Below, in pieces: positions 33,100 to 45,064 of a stretch of 64,000 nt of DNA; position 1 is the stretch's first letter, and each line of letters begins with the position of its first letter. The DNA is from Massospora cicadina (taxonomy: Eukaryota > Entomophthoromycota > Entomophthoromycetes > Entomophthorales > Entomophthoraceae). The stretch covers positions 124,001 to 188,000 of the forward strand of contig JAKSZP010006631.1 in NCBI GenBank assembly GCA_022478985.1. The letters run 5' to 3'. The notes under the pieces are model-generated. The model was not told the origin of the DNA. It was given only the letters and a program-made list of their open reading frames with translations, and searched no databases. The position numbers and the translations under genes are program-made.

Positions 33100-34010
33100 T
33101 TTCAATGTTTCAAAGGCTTGCTAAATCCCAGCTGCCCAGCAAAAACGAACTTCTCCTTATAGCAAATGGAATAGGAGCTCAGCAATCCTCATGAATTTTT
33201 CTAAAAATCTACATTACTACCTACCATGCTTAAGCATACTTGAACATCCATCATACTCTCTGGAGCTTGCATAATTTTGTTTTGCCTCCACCTTTTGAGG
33301 TTGAGGTTGCAAGCCCTTGGGATCAATGATAAACCCAAGGTATTCCAATTGTTCTTTAAAGAATTAAAACTCTATAGATTTTATCTTTAAGCTTTTAACA
33401 GCCATTTGAACACATGGCACAGGTACTACAGATGTTTGGAAAACGTCCGCAAGGAACATTGATATCATCCAGGTATACCAGTATGTAGGATAATTTAAGG
33501 TCCTCTAAGATTGAGTCCATTGCGTGCTGAAAGGTCGCCAGAGTATTGCACAGCCACTGTGGCATGCGTGTCAGTTTAAATAGCCCTTGAGCAGCAATCA
33601 TTGCGCATTTCTCCTGCTTCTCTTGAGGCAGTTCAATTTGCCAGTATCTGGAGATAGGGTCAGTTAATGTAAAAACTTCGCCCCTCCCATACGGTCAATG
33701 GCATCATCAATAATGGGAATTGGATATGAATCATCTTCATAATGGCTTTGAGGTGATAATATCAATTACGACTCAATTGCTGCCATCTATTTTCTTCACA
33801 ATCAAAACTGGGCTGGCCCATGGGTTTTCAAGGGAACGATAATTCCACTTTTCAGCAATTTGTCTAACTCTTCACTGATTATCTCGTCACTAGCCCAGGG
33901 AGCCAGATTGGCCTCATTCTAATAGGCACATGGTCTCCAGTGTGAACGAAATGCTATACTCCTTTTTTACAGCCTAATTTCTGGTCATATTTGGCAAAAA
34001 AGTTAATATA
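33100..34010 (-). pseudogene. Gyp1-d reverse transcriptase
   Basis: Motifs in order on the minus strand: ENPWASPVLIVKKIDGSN (about 33830-33775), VVIDIITS, PIPIIDDAIDRMGGAKF (about 33720-33670), then frame 33601-33395 with GLFKLTRMPQWLCNTLATFQ and LKLSYILVYLDDINV. This is the only Gyp1 copy in the window whose YLDD catalytic box is intact. The downstream thumb region near 33290-33370 also aligns with Gyp1-b. Confidence 0.75.
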
Positions 34011-35390
34011 TCTGTCAAAAAACTAGCCAGATTATTCCTTCAATAATAAAATGCTATTTAGGATGAAATGGCCATTCTCATTGGAATGGAATATCGACTG
34101 ATTTTATGGTATTTGATACAATTGCTGGTTATTTGATCACCAATTTGGGTTAAACCAAAATTAGTATTCTGCTGAAGTTAGGAATTTAGGTTCAAGTGAG
34201 CCCAATTGGTGGCCCCAAATTAGTATAAGTTTCACTGGTAGCTAATAGCTGATAATGAATCTAATTAGTATCAATTTAATATATGTCAGCGGATTCTGTG
34301 TTTGATGCAAACTGCCATTTGTGGACCATTGTGGGAATTTCTGGTGGAAAGCTGATGTATTTGATATTGAATCCTCCGACTATGATTTTTTTCCTAAATT
34401 GGAGTACCAGCAACTTATGCCTAGGGTGCTGCAATTGTACTATTAATATGATGTTGGAAGATCCAAAATCAATGAGTTTAGGCAGCAGAGCTGTTTTCAG
34501 TGTCTCATATCTATTTAATTAACTATTTCCTGAATAAGGCGATTCCCAATCAATTGAAAGATGAGTCAAAACTTGATATCATCAAGATGCCAAGATATTC
34601 TGAGTTAAGTATATGACCAAAGTGGTTTTCTGGCGCATTATAACTAATTTGAAGGTCAAATAAAAATCAATGACTATTTATATTAATCATTTATAAGGAT
34701 TACCAGCGACTGAATGCTGAGGATAAGCCAAAACTAATTCAGACAATGAGAAGGACAGGGCTAGAGGGTTGACGCCAGGGAAGTGATTAAGCACAGTGGA
34801 AGGCAGAGAGAGTGGTTGTCTAGAAGAAAGGATGAAAAGCTGATAGGTCTGCGGTGGGCGTAGTACCACTTTGTGATTAGTAAAAGTATCTGGCGCTTCC
34901 ATTTCAATAAATAACTCCCTTTGTCTAATCTACCTTTTGATTTAAGTTTATAATTTAGTTCATTGGTTGGGGATTAAGCTGGTTGATCCTCAAATGGCGA
35001 GGGTGACACGCCAAGGGGTCAGCTGGCGCTGCTGACCCCATCACCTAAGGCGAAATGGCAAGGTCTGACCATCTTCATACTGGTTGGACTTCTAACTAGT
35101 AGAGCCCACAGTCAATTTTCTGACAGTATCATTTAATATAACTTCAGTAATTCATCCTTCTGATGTCCCAATAAATTCATTAGACAACTTTTGGAGAATT
35201 ACACCATGTGCCCCAATGCGCTCAGAGGGTAACCCAAACTAAGATAAAACACCAAATTGAGCAGCTGATCTTAACTTATCCCTAAAATTCAGATGCACAA
35301 ATGCGACTAAGTGATATTTCTTGACCTTGATAACTCAGCTAGTCAAATCTGCTAATAGGATAAAAATTTACCGTGTTCTGTTTAAGTATT
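34011..35390. other. Decayed Gyp1-d linker plus unassigned DNA
   Basis: It corresponds to the protease-RT linker of the element but is longer than in Gyp1-b. A GC-richer block at about 34730-35090 (several GGCGC and CGCC boxes) does not align with other Gyp1 copies and may be a small insertion. The open frames 34283-34522 (+) and 34687-34902 (-) are unrecognised. Confidence 0.3.
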
Positions 35391-35689
35391 CTATGCGCCA
35401 CACTAGGTTCCACCCAAGAATGATTTCAAGGTGGTATGACCTTCCCAGTATAGTTCTTCTGGAATATCCAGCGTAGTACAGTCCTCTTAACCAATTGATG
35501 GCCTTGAACTATAGTCATATTTTATTCACTTGAAGAATTAATCCACAATTTTTGTTTATGGCAGTTGGCATGGGGTGCTCAATTTCCCAGCTGAATATAT
35601 CACACTGGCATTAACCCATTGTCTAAATATATATTGATAAAATTTTTGCAATGGCTAGTGGGCTTTGTATTGGCATGACAGTAGTAAAA

Positions 35690-36010
35690 ATGGAGGTATT
35701 GACCCAATATTGTCATGATATTTCATTAAAATCGCATGAGATCCCATAGGTCCATAGAAAAGTGGTTCCAATTGATATGCTGTAATTGGCGTTGGGAAGC
35801 ATCATTGTGGTTGCAACTACTACCAAAAACCAAATTGCAGTGGCAGGGCGCTGTAAGCTCCTTCAATATTAGTGCTGTTAGGGCCCGCTTTCCCATATTC
35901 CTGATTGTGTCAATGTGAGGAAAATTTTTAACTTCTTGACCAACCTCGTGGAGAAAAGTTTAAAGGTGCTCCACTATCAACAATAGCTTCATCATTGATT
36001 TTGTTGACCA
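35690..36010 (-). pseudogene. Gyp1-d retropepsin-like protease
   Basis: The minus strand at about 36000-35955 reads EAIVDSGAPLNFSP, matching IVDSGAPINIVL of Gyp1-b, with an intact DSGAP catalytic box. The frame breaks soon after. The position between gag (36080-36990) and RT (33100-34010) fits. Confidence 0.6.
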
Positions 36011-36078
36011 GAATATTGATATAAATGCACTCAGAGTAAGAAGAATCAATAGAATTTACTAGATGAATACAAAAAAAT

Positions 36079-36990
36079 CTAAAGAAGAAAGGTGTGCTTT
36101 AGAGTATTTCTGATACTAAGAAATTTAAAACCGAATTTTTCAATTGTCATAGCTATACATAACCTTTTATTCTTGGAATATCTGCTGCATTGCTTGGACA
36201 CTTGCCAGGATATTTTCAAGTCTTTGTTGCATATATATGGTTTAACCACTACCTCAAAGGCTTCAGGTATGAAAACCTTACTCTGAGAGCGAGTCACAGC
36301 ATGTACATTTGTTGAATTTTCGTTTTAGTACTAAAATATAATTTGATACAATGGTAATCAAGGCCATGGGGCCTGCGAGCACATGTTGGTCAGGTGGTAC
36401 TGGCGGTTATAGCACTATAGAGTGTCCTGCATCCATTTTGTTTTTTCTTTCCCTCCTTCTGCGCATTATCCGAAATGACAGCATTGACAATATGCTGTCA
36501 GCATCTGGAAGCAAAAGTGCCATTTGAAATTGCAGTTGTAGCAATTTATATCATTTAATTGGCGTAAGGCCCTTGTAATTTCGGTTTTTTTAACAGGAGG
36601 ATTACTGTAAGTCAAGATAAATTTTGAAGGGTTTTCCTGCAGGGGCAGCAGGTCCTGATCTGTATCCAGTATTGAGAGGGCTATAGATTTGTGAACATTT
36701 GCGCAGAGAATCAATCAATTTGGACATCATAAGGTTTTTCACAAAAGCAGGCAATAAGGTTTTTGACAAATATTGGTAAGGTTGTAATGAATGTTGTAAT
36801 GTATAATTAGTCTCAAAATCGATCAAAGCCTTTGAACCTAGGAGAATTGAGCTTTGCAATCTAATTGATCCTCAAATTCATCAATTCTTTCGTTTTACTT
36901 CAAGCAGATGTTCATGAACATGGTTTTTCTAGTTAAGATCAGGATGGACCTCCAAACTCATGAAGTATGCCCTCTTTGGCTATATGGTAT
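36079..36990 (-). pseudogene. Gyp1-d gag
   Basis: Frame 36859-36602 contains GSKALIDFETNYTLQHSLQP and YQYLSKTLLPAFVKNLMMSK, matching VLDNFDARIALQVALQPYCY and LHQMMSTVFVTEITTLQSVD of the Gyp1-b capsid. Frame 36714-36466 has INCYNCNFKWHFCFQM, a damaged zinc knuckle. Upstream, the + strand GGACCTCCAAACTCATGAAG (36943-36962) aligns with the Gyp1-b capsid at 53046-53065. The gag start and 5' LTR are missing beyond about 36990. Confidence 0.6.
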
Positions 36991-37798
36991 ATTCTTGGCT
37001 AGGGTGTAACAACCATATCTACTTTTTATTTATTTTGGGAAGGTTACCCAGGGTGTAGGCATCCCTGGGTGATTACTTTGCTGTAGTGGCCTGCTGAGCC
37101 CCATAAAGGCTTTAAAATTCTTGAAACTTCTGTGAGAGTACGATGTAACTTGGGCCCTAAATTGGCGCAGACCTGCTAGTGAATGAGGTACTGGATGAGA
37201 ACATAATCCCAGATGAACTTGAGACTAATTAGGACATATTCTGGGCTTCCCAGGCTGATGTAAAAAGATGGGTGTTGGAGCACTCAGGTTGACCAGATGA
37301 GTGTTGATACACTCAGGTTTTGATGGCTAGATGGGTTGAGGCGCCAGCTCTGGGCGCTAATGGTAGTGTTGAGTGATTAGTGGTGAAGTTGCTCTATAGG
37401 AAGCCTACTGTTGAGGGGTTGCGCTGCTCAAAATCTTGCAGCAAAGGAAGGTGAGCCTGCTAGTGCTGCTGTTCATGGGGTATTTAGTTTTTATACTATT
37501 TATCCTGGCACATCAGTGGTCTGAACATATGAAAAATGCAAATTTTCAACAGCCATACTCAAGAAACCTTGCCTCTTACAGTACGTCAATTAAACAATGA
37601 AAATTAAAGGATTTTCCTTTTATATTTGATGGGTACCTAAGATCTACCAAACCAATGTCCTACATTTAATGTTTGCTTTTACCAATCGCTATGCTTTTAC
37701 TAAAATCACTTAACTCAACGCTAGTAGTATAGGACCCTACCAAGGATGGCTAATCCTGATTAAATCATTGTCACCCCCAGTCAAGGTGTAGGGGCTCT
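36991..37798. other. Unassigned, moderately GC-rich block
   Basis: It replaces the expected gag start and LTR of Gyp1-d. No gene recognised. It ends with GTAGGGGCTC immediately before the LTR-like repeat at 37799. It contains the short tandem repeat at 37268-37323. Confidence 0.35.
37268..37323. repeat. 28-bp imperfect tandem repeat, two copies
   Basis: ATGGGTGTTGGAGCACTCAGG is followed 28 bp later by ATGAGTGTTGATACACTCAGG, each then reading TTGACC or TTTTGA. Confidence 0.7.
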
Positions 37799-38070
37799 GT
37801 TGGGGTTTACCCTAGTGTGGGTAAAGCCTCTACTTCAGGCCTAAAATTGATTTATCAGTTTACCTAATCTCAACTTCTATTATTTATATTTATCTATTAA
37901 ATGATAGTTAACATCTCCTAAGGCCTGTTTTTATTGATAGTCATATTAGAAGCATTGAGCAATTACATTCATTATACTAACTTTACCACTTGACAAATTT
38001 ATGATATATTTCCTTTAAAGTTATCCACTGGCCGATGAGATAGGGTGAACGCCATAGCTAAATTATTTTT
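37799..38070 (+). repeat. LTR-like repeat, copy 2 (TGTTGGGGTTT start)
   Basis: Partner of 24827-25130: it starts TGTTGGGGTTTACCC and contains GGCCGATGAGATAGG and CGCCATAGCTAAATTATTTT. Its other end is not defined. Confidence 0.5.
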
Positions 38071-38645
38071 TGATATGAAAATACAAAGTTTTATTTAGAT
38101 TTTTATTATCATCTTTGTTAAATTTTTGATTAATTAGGTGGATCCCAGCCAAACTGGTTGCACATGGTAAAAGTCCACTGAGGAAATGGACAAGCAATAT
38201 GAGGATTGCTGGCCCTTGACCATAATATCATTAAATGATTTGATAAGGAGCTATTGCCCTGACAATATCAATTTATCTAATAAATTAACTTAACAGCTAC
38301 TTACATTACTCTTCTTACTACTCCCTTTCTTTGTAAAAACCTATTCCTTCTCACCCTCGAACTCAACACTTAACCTAGATTTTCCTTAGAAGATTCAATA
38401 CACTACGCTTAGTAAACTCACTATTCACTACAATCTAAGGGTTCACTCGCACATTGAAGGTCTCAGCGAAGTCCCCAAATTTACTGAACATTATTTCTTC
38501 AAATAAACTCAATTTGTATTGACATAATTAATCACTCAATCTTGAGGCTTGCCTCAAACTTATTTTATGATCTGCTGTAATTATAACTTATCATCCAGTC
38601 ATATCAGAATCTCAACATTACCACCACTTGACTGGAAAATAAGCT
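38071..38645. other. AT-rich, nothing recognised
   Basis: It may be the rest of the LTR-like repeat or the 3' internal part of Gyp1-c. No coding motif on either strand. Confidence 0.4.
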
Positions 38646-38649
38646 CCTA

Positions 38650-39585
38650 TTGTTTGTATGCTCGCAGGAACTTCACGTGTACTCAGTTGATAATCTGACC
38701 ACCCGCAGGCTCTTTATAGTGTAGACATCAATCCCAGTCTTCTTAATTATCTCTTACAGTCCAATTTATATAATAGCAAGCTTGTTCCTTCTTCCAAGAA
38801 CATGATGGTCATGGAACAAGACAAGATCTCCTCTTTAAACTGATGGCACTTCTGCATCTACGTTGATTAGCCACCAAATCCCTAGTCTTCTTGCCAAAAC
38901 TAGTGAAATATGCTTCCATTTGTAGTTTAATCAGCGTGTCAGTTAGGATAGTCAAATAGCGTTGAGGCTCGACTCTGCTGGTATCCTCCACACAGAAATA
39001 AAGCAATGCTGTAAGCGCTGGATATCTTCCATAAAATAGTTGGAAAGGGCTCTTGCCAATTGCTGAGTGGTAGCTAATATTTTATGAAAAGACCACGGTA
39101 GATAAAAAGATGCACCATTCTGAATGCCAATTATTTAAAAGCTTATGTAGAAGTTTTTAAGGTTCCGTTGACCCATGTTACCATTACACTAGATAAGGAA
39201 GGTAAGGTGTAGTCAAGATCCCGCGGATTGTCATTAGTTCTTACAACTTGGGCAGGATATGCAATGTGAAATTGATTCCATTGTCCATGAGGATAGATTG
39301 TGGACTGCCATGTCACTGTAGCACACTCCAGGATGAACTTGGAGGTGGTAAAAGCGCCAGAATTACTAATCTCCCTTGCTTACACTCATCATTTTTTACG
39401 TCAATGGCTACTATTATATACTTGGAGCAGTTTGTGCCTGTTGGCAGAGGCCCCGCCACGTCCAGAGAAACAGTATGCTATAAAAAAACAAGGCTTAAAC
39501 AGCTAATTGGTGGTCTTCCAGTGGAATGGTTTCTCCACTTGGCACTGAAGAAAGCAGCTAACCGTTTCAAGCACACATAGTGCAT
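38650..39585 (-). pseudogene. Gyp1-c integrase (left part of split element)
   Basis: Minus-strand segments in order: SCFLQCQVEKPFHWKTTN (about 39545-39490, zinc CC half, like CVECQLHKPHKNTTGY), VSLDVAGPLPTGTNCSKYII then VAIDVKN (about 39470-39400, first catalytic Asp region), SILMDNGINFTLHI (about 39290-39245, second catalytic Asp of xSDNGxxFTS), and IIKKTGIDVYTIKSLRVVRL (about 38745-38680, the SH3-like tail matching VIAKMATNAYSIKNLLDGRV). Broken by stops. It ends abruptly at LTR A and probably continued into the RT now at 54985-56060. Confidence 0.7.
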
Positions 39586-39587
39586 GC

Positions 39588-39591
39588 CCTC
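39588..39591. repeat. Possible 4-bp target duplication of Gyp1-b, left
   Basis: CCTC directly before LTR A is matched by CCTC (54981-54984) directly after LTR B. A short 4-6 bp duplication is normal for gypsy elements, but four bases could match by chance. Confidence 0.4.
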
Positions 39592-40726
39592 TGTAAAAAT
39601 TTACTTATGTTTAATATCAGCCGTCAACACAGTAACCTTTTTACTGCACAGGTTTGATTTCCTTGTGCACTTTGTCGCATTGTATAGAATTTATTAATCA
39701 ATAATAGTATGGAGACTATTATTCGTAGTTGTGATTGAACTATTATTTGGCCCAACGCTTGGCCAGTATTTACAATTAGATACTCTGTAAGTCACAATCA
39801 TAGGGATTGTTCCTTATACTCTTGTCCACCCAATCTTCATTAAGATACCCTGGTGACAGTCTCTCTCAGCCCAACACACAGTTGGCAGCTATCCCTGATT
39901 GTGGTTCCTTCATCTCTAGATCCCCGCTCAGATCTTTACTCTTCTCTCTGAGAGTCTTCCAAGTATTGCCTTCTGCAATAATATCCTTGTGATAGAACGA
40001 CACAATAGAAGCTGATAGTCTAACTATATACTGAATTGATAATATTACTGTAAAGTACTTGTTATCTTAAAACTAGAGTTTTTTTATTATATTAAAACCT
40101 AGGGAATTATATAGTAGGGGATTTGACTGACTAACCCTCAGTTGACGCATCTTCAATGAAATGGCAGCCGTTGCCATTAAATCACCATTCCTAGTTCAGC
40201 AGCGATGGTCTTCCCCATCCTGGCTAGGATTCCATTGTTGGACATCCTTGAGACCTCAAACAGAAAGAGTTGGAAAACATGTCCCTAACGTTTTCCTCTC
40301 AATCCAATCAATCCAACCATAATTGGCTAGCGAGCTGCTTAGGTAATGGGACTTATTACCCATCATTGCAGGTCACTTCACCAACCAATAGATTCACTAG
40401 TTGCAGGAGGCATCACTCGCCTTGCAACTCACTATTCATTCCCATTCAGTCAGTGATGAAACCCAACCAATCCCAATTGGTACACCTTATAGTTAATCAC
40501 TATCTGATGCCCCTATTTCGTCGGCCACTCTGCCCAATGAAATCTTAGGTATTCGTCTGTATTGATCCCCAATGGATATGACCAGGTGAATATCCCAAAA
40601 TCCCCAAAAGTAGTTCCTCCAAAACTTTTAGCCAACTGATTCTCCGTTTCACTTCGCCTTAGGGAATTTTCCCCTAGCAATACCAGGTAATCTAGTAGGC
40701 TGGGAATATGGGCAAAAATCCCAAAA
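39592..40726 (-). mobile_element. Gyp1-b 3' LTR (LTR A)
   Basis: About 1.13 kb, alignable end to end with LTR B. The + strand starts TGTAAAAATTTACTTATG and ends AAAAATCCCAAAA (CCCAACA in B and C, so the terminal CA has mutated). Shared blocks include TTTACTGCACAGGTTTGATTTCC, CCCAACACACAG and CTAGCGAGCTGCTTAGGTAA (read in pieces). A purine-rich AGAGGGAATA stands next to the end on the minus strand, as expected for a polypurine tract. Confidence 0.8.
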
Positions 40727-40993
40727 TATTCCCTCTTGCCTAGATTTACAGTGAGAAAAGGACCGGGGCATGAGAACACCATTTCAGACACTTGTTTAAA
40801 TAAATTATTGGTTCAAGTGGAGTACACTCATCAATATTCAACGCTGCTTGGGACGACCTTTGCTTTTTGCATTCTTCCTCTTCCTCCTCACTACCACCTT
40901 CTCAGAGCGCGGTCCCCATGACCTTCTGTCATGCCGGGCTGATCAATCTACTCATGACAATAATAGTCCCAGGATCGGTTTTCTACCCTCAGG
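40727..40993. other. Gyp1-b 3' internal region before LINE-b
   Basis: Non-coding stretch between the LTR and the LINE-b insertion point. It resumes at 46299 after the LINE. No motif recognised. Confidence 0.5.
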
Positions 40994-41009
40994 GTATATG
41001 ACCCATTGT
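40994..41009. repeat. LINE-b target-site duplication (3' side of LINE)
   Basis: The 16-mer GTATATGACCCATTGT is repeated perfectly at 46283-46298. Confidence 0.93.
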
Positions 41010-41025
41010 TTTTAAATTTTAAATT

Positions 41026-44000
41026 TTATTGCGGGGAAGGCCAACCATGGGACGGACACTTCCGAATATGACTCAGGAAAGATAAACTTAGTACCAGGGG
41101 AGGCACCCCAGAGAAGTGATGTATCTCTTGTTGCCAGCGGGAATGCCACTTATGGGGAGGGGAGGGAACGTGTGAAGGGGCCGTAGCTACTATTAAGCAC
41201 GTGTGGAGGAAGTGGTCTGATTTGATGAACCAGACTGGGAACCAGGAGGAGACCAGCTGTTGGCGACGCAGTGGGAGGTATCCAAACATCCACGCTTGAA
41301 AGTGGTCCACCAAATGAGACCGGAATCTGTGGACAGCTTCTGGGAGGGTGGGGATGGAGCCAGCGATGGCATCCAAGACAATCGTGTGGATAGTCCATAT
41401 GGCGATTGCAATCACCAGAGCATGAAGGGAGGGTGGAAGGGGGAGGCCATTGATGAAGCAAACATATCTCTTGACAGACTGAAGGGATGCGTTTGATCCT
41501 GGCTCAGTAGACGTTGGACTTCGCGCCATATTACTTTAGAGGTGGGGCACTTCTCCAGGCGGTGGAACAGCGTTCCATACTGGCCACACACGACACAGGA
41601 TGAGTGTAAAGCGTTAGAGCGCTCAGCTGTACGATACACCCGCCTCAGGCAGCGCCATACATGGGAGCGGACTTAAGGCTGCAACAGAGGATGGTGTGCG
41701 TATTTCCAGATAGTCTTTTGGGTCTCAGTAGAATAGGGATGTCCATCATGTCCAGGTAGTCCACCCTGGATAGGACATGGGGTCGAATGGGGATCACGCC
41801 ATCATGAATGGGTAGCCCCTGTACCTCTTGTGTGAACTGAGGAGAGGGGCGGCCTCTTCGGGTTGTATGTCCACTAATACGAATTCTCCACTCTGCGCTT
41901 CGCATGGAGAGTAGGATTCGTTTGTAGTGGGTTTTAGTCCCGTGAGGACCTGTGGCCGATGTGTGTGATGCGAGGTATTTCATCAGGGAGTGGGGGTTTG
42001 ATGGATTGTTGAGGCTAAGGTTCAGGAGAAGTTGGAGCGGGCCGCGCGGGATCAGTGTTGGGATGAAGTGGAGGAGCGGTAATGGCCGCGATCCAGGTGC
42101 CCAGGATCTTGGCAGCATGGGCTTTGAAGTCAAGCAGGCCCATGCCACCTTGATGATGAGGGCCAAACATGACCTCTAGCCTTACTGGTGGAGGGCGGCC
42201 TGACCAAAGCCATCCTTGCAGCAAAGCATACAGGGATTTGAAGAAGCTTGGGAGAAGGGGATGGCGTGGGCTCCGAACCAGACTTTGGATAGGAGCATAT
42301 AGTTGGCAAGAACAACCCTGCCAGTGAGGGTAGTAGGGTGGGCTCTGAGAGAGGCGATGCGCTTCATCACGTTGTCTAGAATACGACTTTCCATTACTGC
42401 TGATGCATATCCGCCTGCCTCCATCCACACGCCCAGATGGCGCACCGGTCCTATGGTAGGACATGGCATGAAGGGGAGCACCAGTGGAGCGGTGTGTGTT
42501 GAGGTAGTAAGGCGTGGACGTGGGCGAGCAGATGGGCCGGGTTGGGAACTAATTGCTGGGGCCCAGCAGTTCTGAAACTGACCAAGGAGGATGATTTCGG
42601 TTTTGGAGGCGTTCAGTGCCGCATTGCTTACCCGAGAAAATTCTGGATGAGGGCTTCAAGCGCGCGTGCATCTTTGTTATTAGACACCCCCACCATGCAA
42701 TCATCTGCAAATGCCATCATCTTGACTGGGGTTTGGCCTGGCACATGGACCCCAGTGAGTTGGGCATTCACATTTCGCAGTAGTGGGTCAAAGCTGAAGT
42801 TGTATAAGAGTGGGCTGAGGGGGTCCCCTTGTTGTAGGCCCCTTTGAGGGCGGACTACTTCCGTTAGGAAGCCAGGGCCACGCATTGCCATTGTCACAGA
42901 TTCCGTGAGCAGCATCACCCAGTTTATGAAGCGGGGGGTAGGCGGAATTGATGGAGGCAGGCCTTAAGGTATTCCCAGTTTACTCTATCATAGGCCTTTT
43001 GGTGGTCCAAGAATACAAGTGCCCCAGAGGCTGTGGACTGACATACATTAGCCACAGAGTGCACATTATCCCAAATCGACCTTCTGGGGATGAAACCGAA
43101 TTGTTCTGGGGAGATGGTGGCAGATGCTACAGTCCCTAAACGGTTAGCCATGATTTTTGCTAAAATTTTGGTGTCTGTGTTTGTTAGAGAAATGGGGCGC
43201 CAGTTGGCTAAGTCAAGTTTATCCTCTTTCTTGAAGAGTGTGACAGTAAAGGCCTCATGTCCTCCTGGTAGGAGGCGTGTTTCCAACAGGCTTTGGTTAA
43301 GTGAGGCTAGCAGCAATGGGGATATAATTGAAATATATTTTGTAGAACTCATATGGAATGCCATCTGGGCCTGGGCATTTTCAGTTTGGCGCACCGCGAA
43401 TGGCTGTCCATAATTCATTCAGAGTAATTAAATTCATTATTTCCAGGTATCAGAAAATGGTGCGGATATGAGCTCAGTCAAGAAATTCCGCCATTTCAGC
43501 TGGCTGAATTGGTTCAGCTCAGTATAACTCAAGTAATATTTTTGCATCTCGATTGCCACTTCAGCTGGTGTGTCCACAATGGAATTATCCAATCTTCGCA
43601 CCTGTGTGCAGGACACACTCTGGCATGGTGCAAAAATTTTTTAAAGAAGTATGCGGTGCACTTGTCACCTTTAGTGATGCGTGTGGCCCTGTATTGGACA
43701 TAGACCTTATGTTTGTGTTGCCTTTCAAGTGCGTTGAGGTGTGCGGCTGCCTCCGCCCCACTTCCAGCCCCATGCAGGGCTGTATCCTGTGGCTGGAATG
43801 TTGGACTCCAAGTGGGCCAATTCTGCCAGAGCGCGCGAGATAACCGCTGATGTGGCTCATGAGCGTCTGGAGGAGAGATGGCGATAGTGGCGGATGGTGT
43901 CTTCTTTGAAAGTTGCCCATGTGGAAATGGGGTCCACGCAAAATGGTGCAACAAACAATTTTGCCAAAGTTGCCTCTTCCACCCACGTGGAAAATCCTGG

Positions 44001-44769
44001 TGACGTGAGCTCAGGGGGGGCAGATTTTGCACCAATGTGGGGCCTTTGCAACTGTGACGGGTAAGTGGTAGGTTATCAAGACCAGTCGGTAGTCAGAGAA
44101 TTCCATTTTTGTTGTTTTGAAGTGGGAGATGTGGGGTTGGAATTTTGCCAGTGTTAGAATAAGGTCGATGCAGATCATGGACCTTAATTGGCCATTGTGG
44201 ACGTGGGGACGCATCATGTTTTTGAGCAGTGGGGCATGTCATGGCAGCGCATCCATTAACCCAAGGGTGTCTTTTAGAATGCGTAGTTCTATGTGACCCT
44301 GTGGGGCGTGGGGTGAGGGCGGCCACCGGTCCGTTGGTGAGGTTAGCCAACAGTTCATGTCGCCAACTAAGAAAGAATCAGGGGGTAGCGGGAGGGATCT
44401 GAACAATGAGAAAAATTCCTGACGCTCATGTGCACCGTTTGGGGCATAGATGTTGACAATTGCGTGTGCAACATCAGCCCACGAGAAGGTGACAATGAGC
44501 ACTCAGCCATTTAGGAATGTTTCTGAGGATGTGAATTTGAAAAATTTTTTTTTTTGAATTAGCACCCCACAGTGCTTTGACCAAAAGGATAGGGATGGGA
44601 GGAGCATTGTTTTCCAAGCTTCCTTGGAACCTCGTGGACAGTGGGACTCCTGGATGGCCAGGATATCCATGGGTAAATTGTGTTGTAAAAAACACAGTTT
44701 CCTAGCCCAGGATGGGGAGGCCTTGAGTCCGGCGATATTCAGCGTCCCTAGAGTGAAGGCTTCCCCCAT
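41026..44769 (-). pseudogene. LINE-b ORF2 (APE endonuclease, reverse transcriptase)
   Basis: Starts MGEAFTLGTLNIAGLKASPS at 44769. Endonuclease: AIQESHCPRG (about 44650), NIYAPNGAHE (about 44460), VGDMNCWL (about 44360) and FSDYRLVL (about 44090), where the SDH catalytic His is Tyr. Linker: ERQHKHKVYVQYRATRITKG then DKCTAYFFKKF. RT: frame 43418-42924 with NWRPISLTNTDTKILAK, EQFGFIPRRSIWDN and DHQKAYDRVNWEYL; frame 42918-42628 with GLQQGDPLSPLLYN and MAFADDCMVG (intact FADD). C-terminus: WFGAHAI, then CVVCGQYGTLFHRLEKCP (about 41600-41545), a zf-RVT-like zinc site. The last frame 41529-41026 reaches almost to the 3' tail. Only a few frameshifts and stops. Confidence 0.88.
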
Positions 44770-45064
44770 TGCACCTTAGGTGCGAGGGGGTGGGCCCCCG
44801 GGCCCACCAGCCTCTTCAAGGTCCCCACAGGCTTTCACAGCAGCATGGGTGTTAGCAGCAACGCTATCAGGGTTTTTGTTAATTTTTGCAGAAAGAGTCA
44901 CGTTGGCTTTGGCCTTCGCTTTTTGTTTTCATGACGTCAGATGAATTTTTTGCGGTGCGGATAAGTTCAGTGCACCGTTGAGCAGGTCAAAAAAAAATTT
45001 TCAGTTGGGATAGGTCCCAAGTCGGTTTTGACTGGAGCTTGGGTGCAGCAATTGGGTGAGATCG

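Noticed and set aside
34976..35080. GC-rich block with GGTTGATCC, considered as a tRNA-derived SINE box B
   Set aside because: No convincing box A at the right distance and no cloverleaf.
39592..40726. LTR A as a solo LTR inserted in an integrase
   Set aside because: LTR A and LTR B share orientation, bracket a full Gyp1 set of a normal total size once nested insertions are removed, and have CCTC on both outer sides; a solo LTR needs more assumptions but is not excluded.
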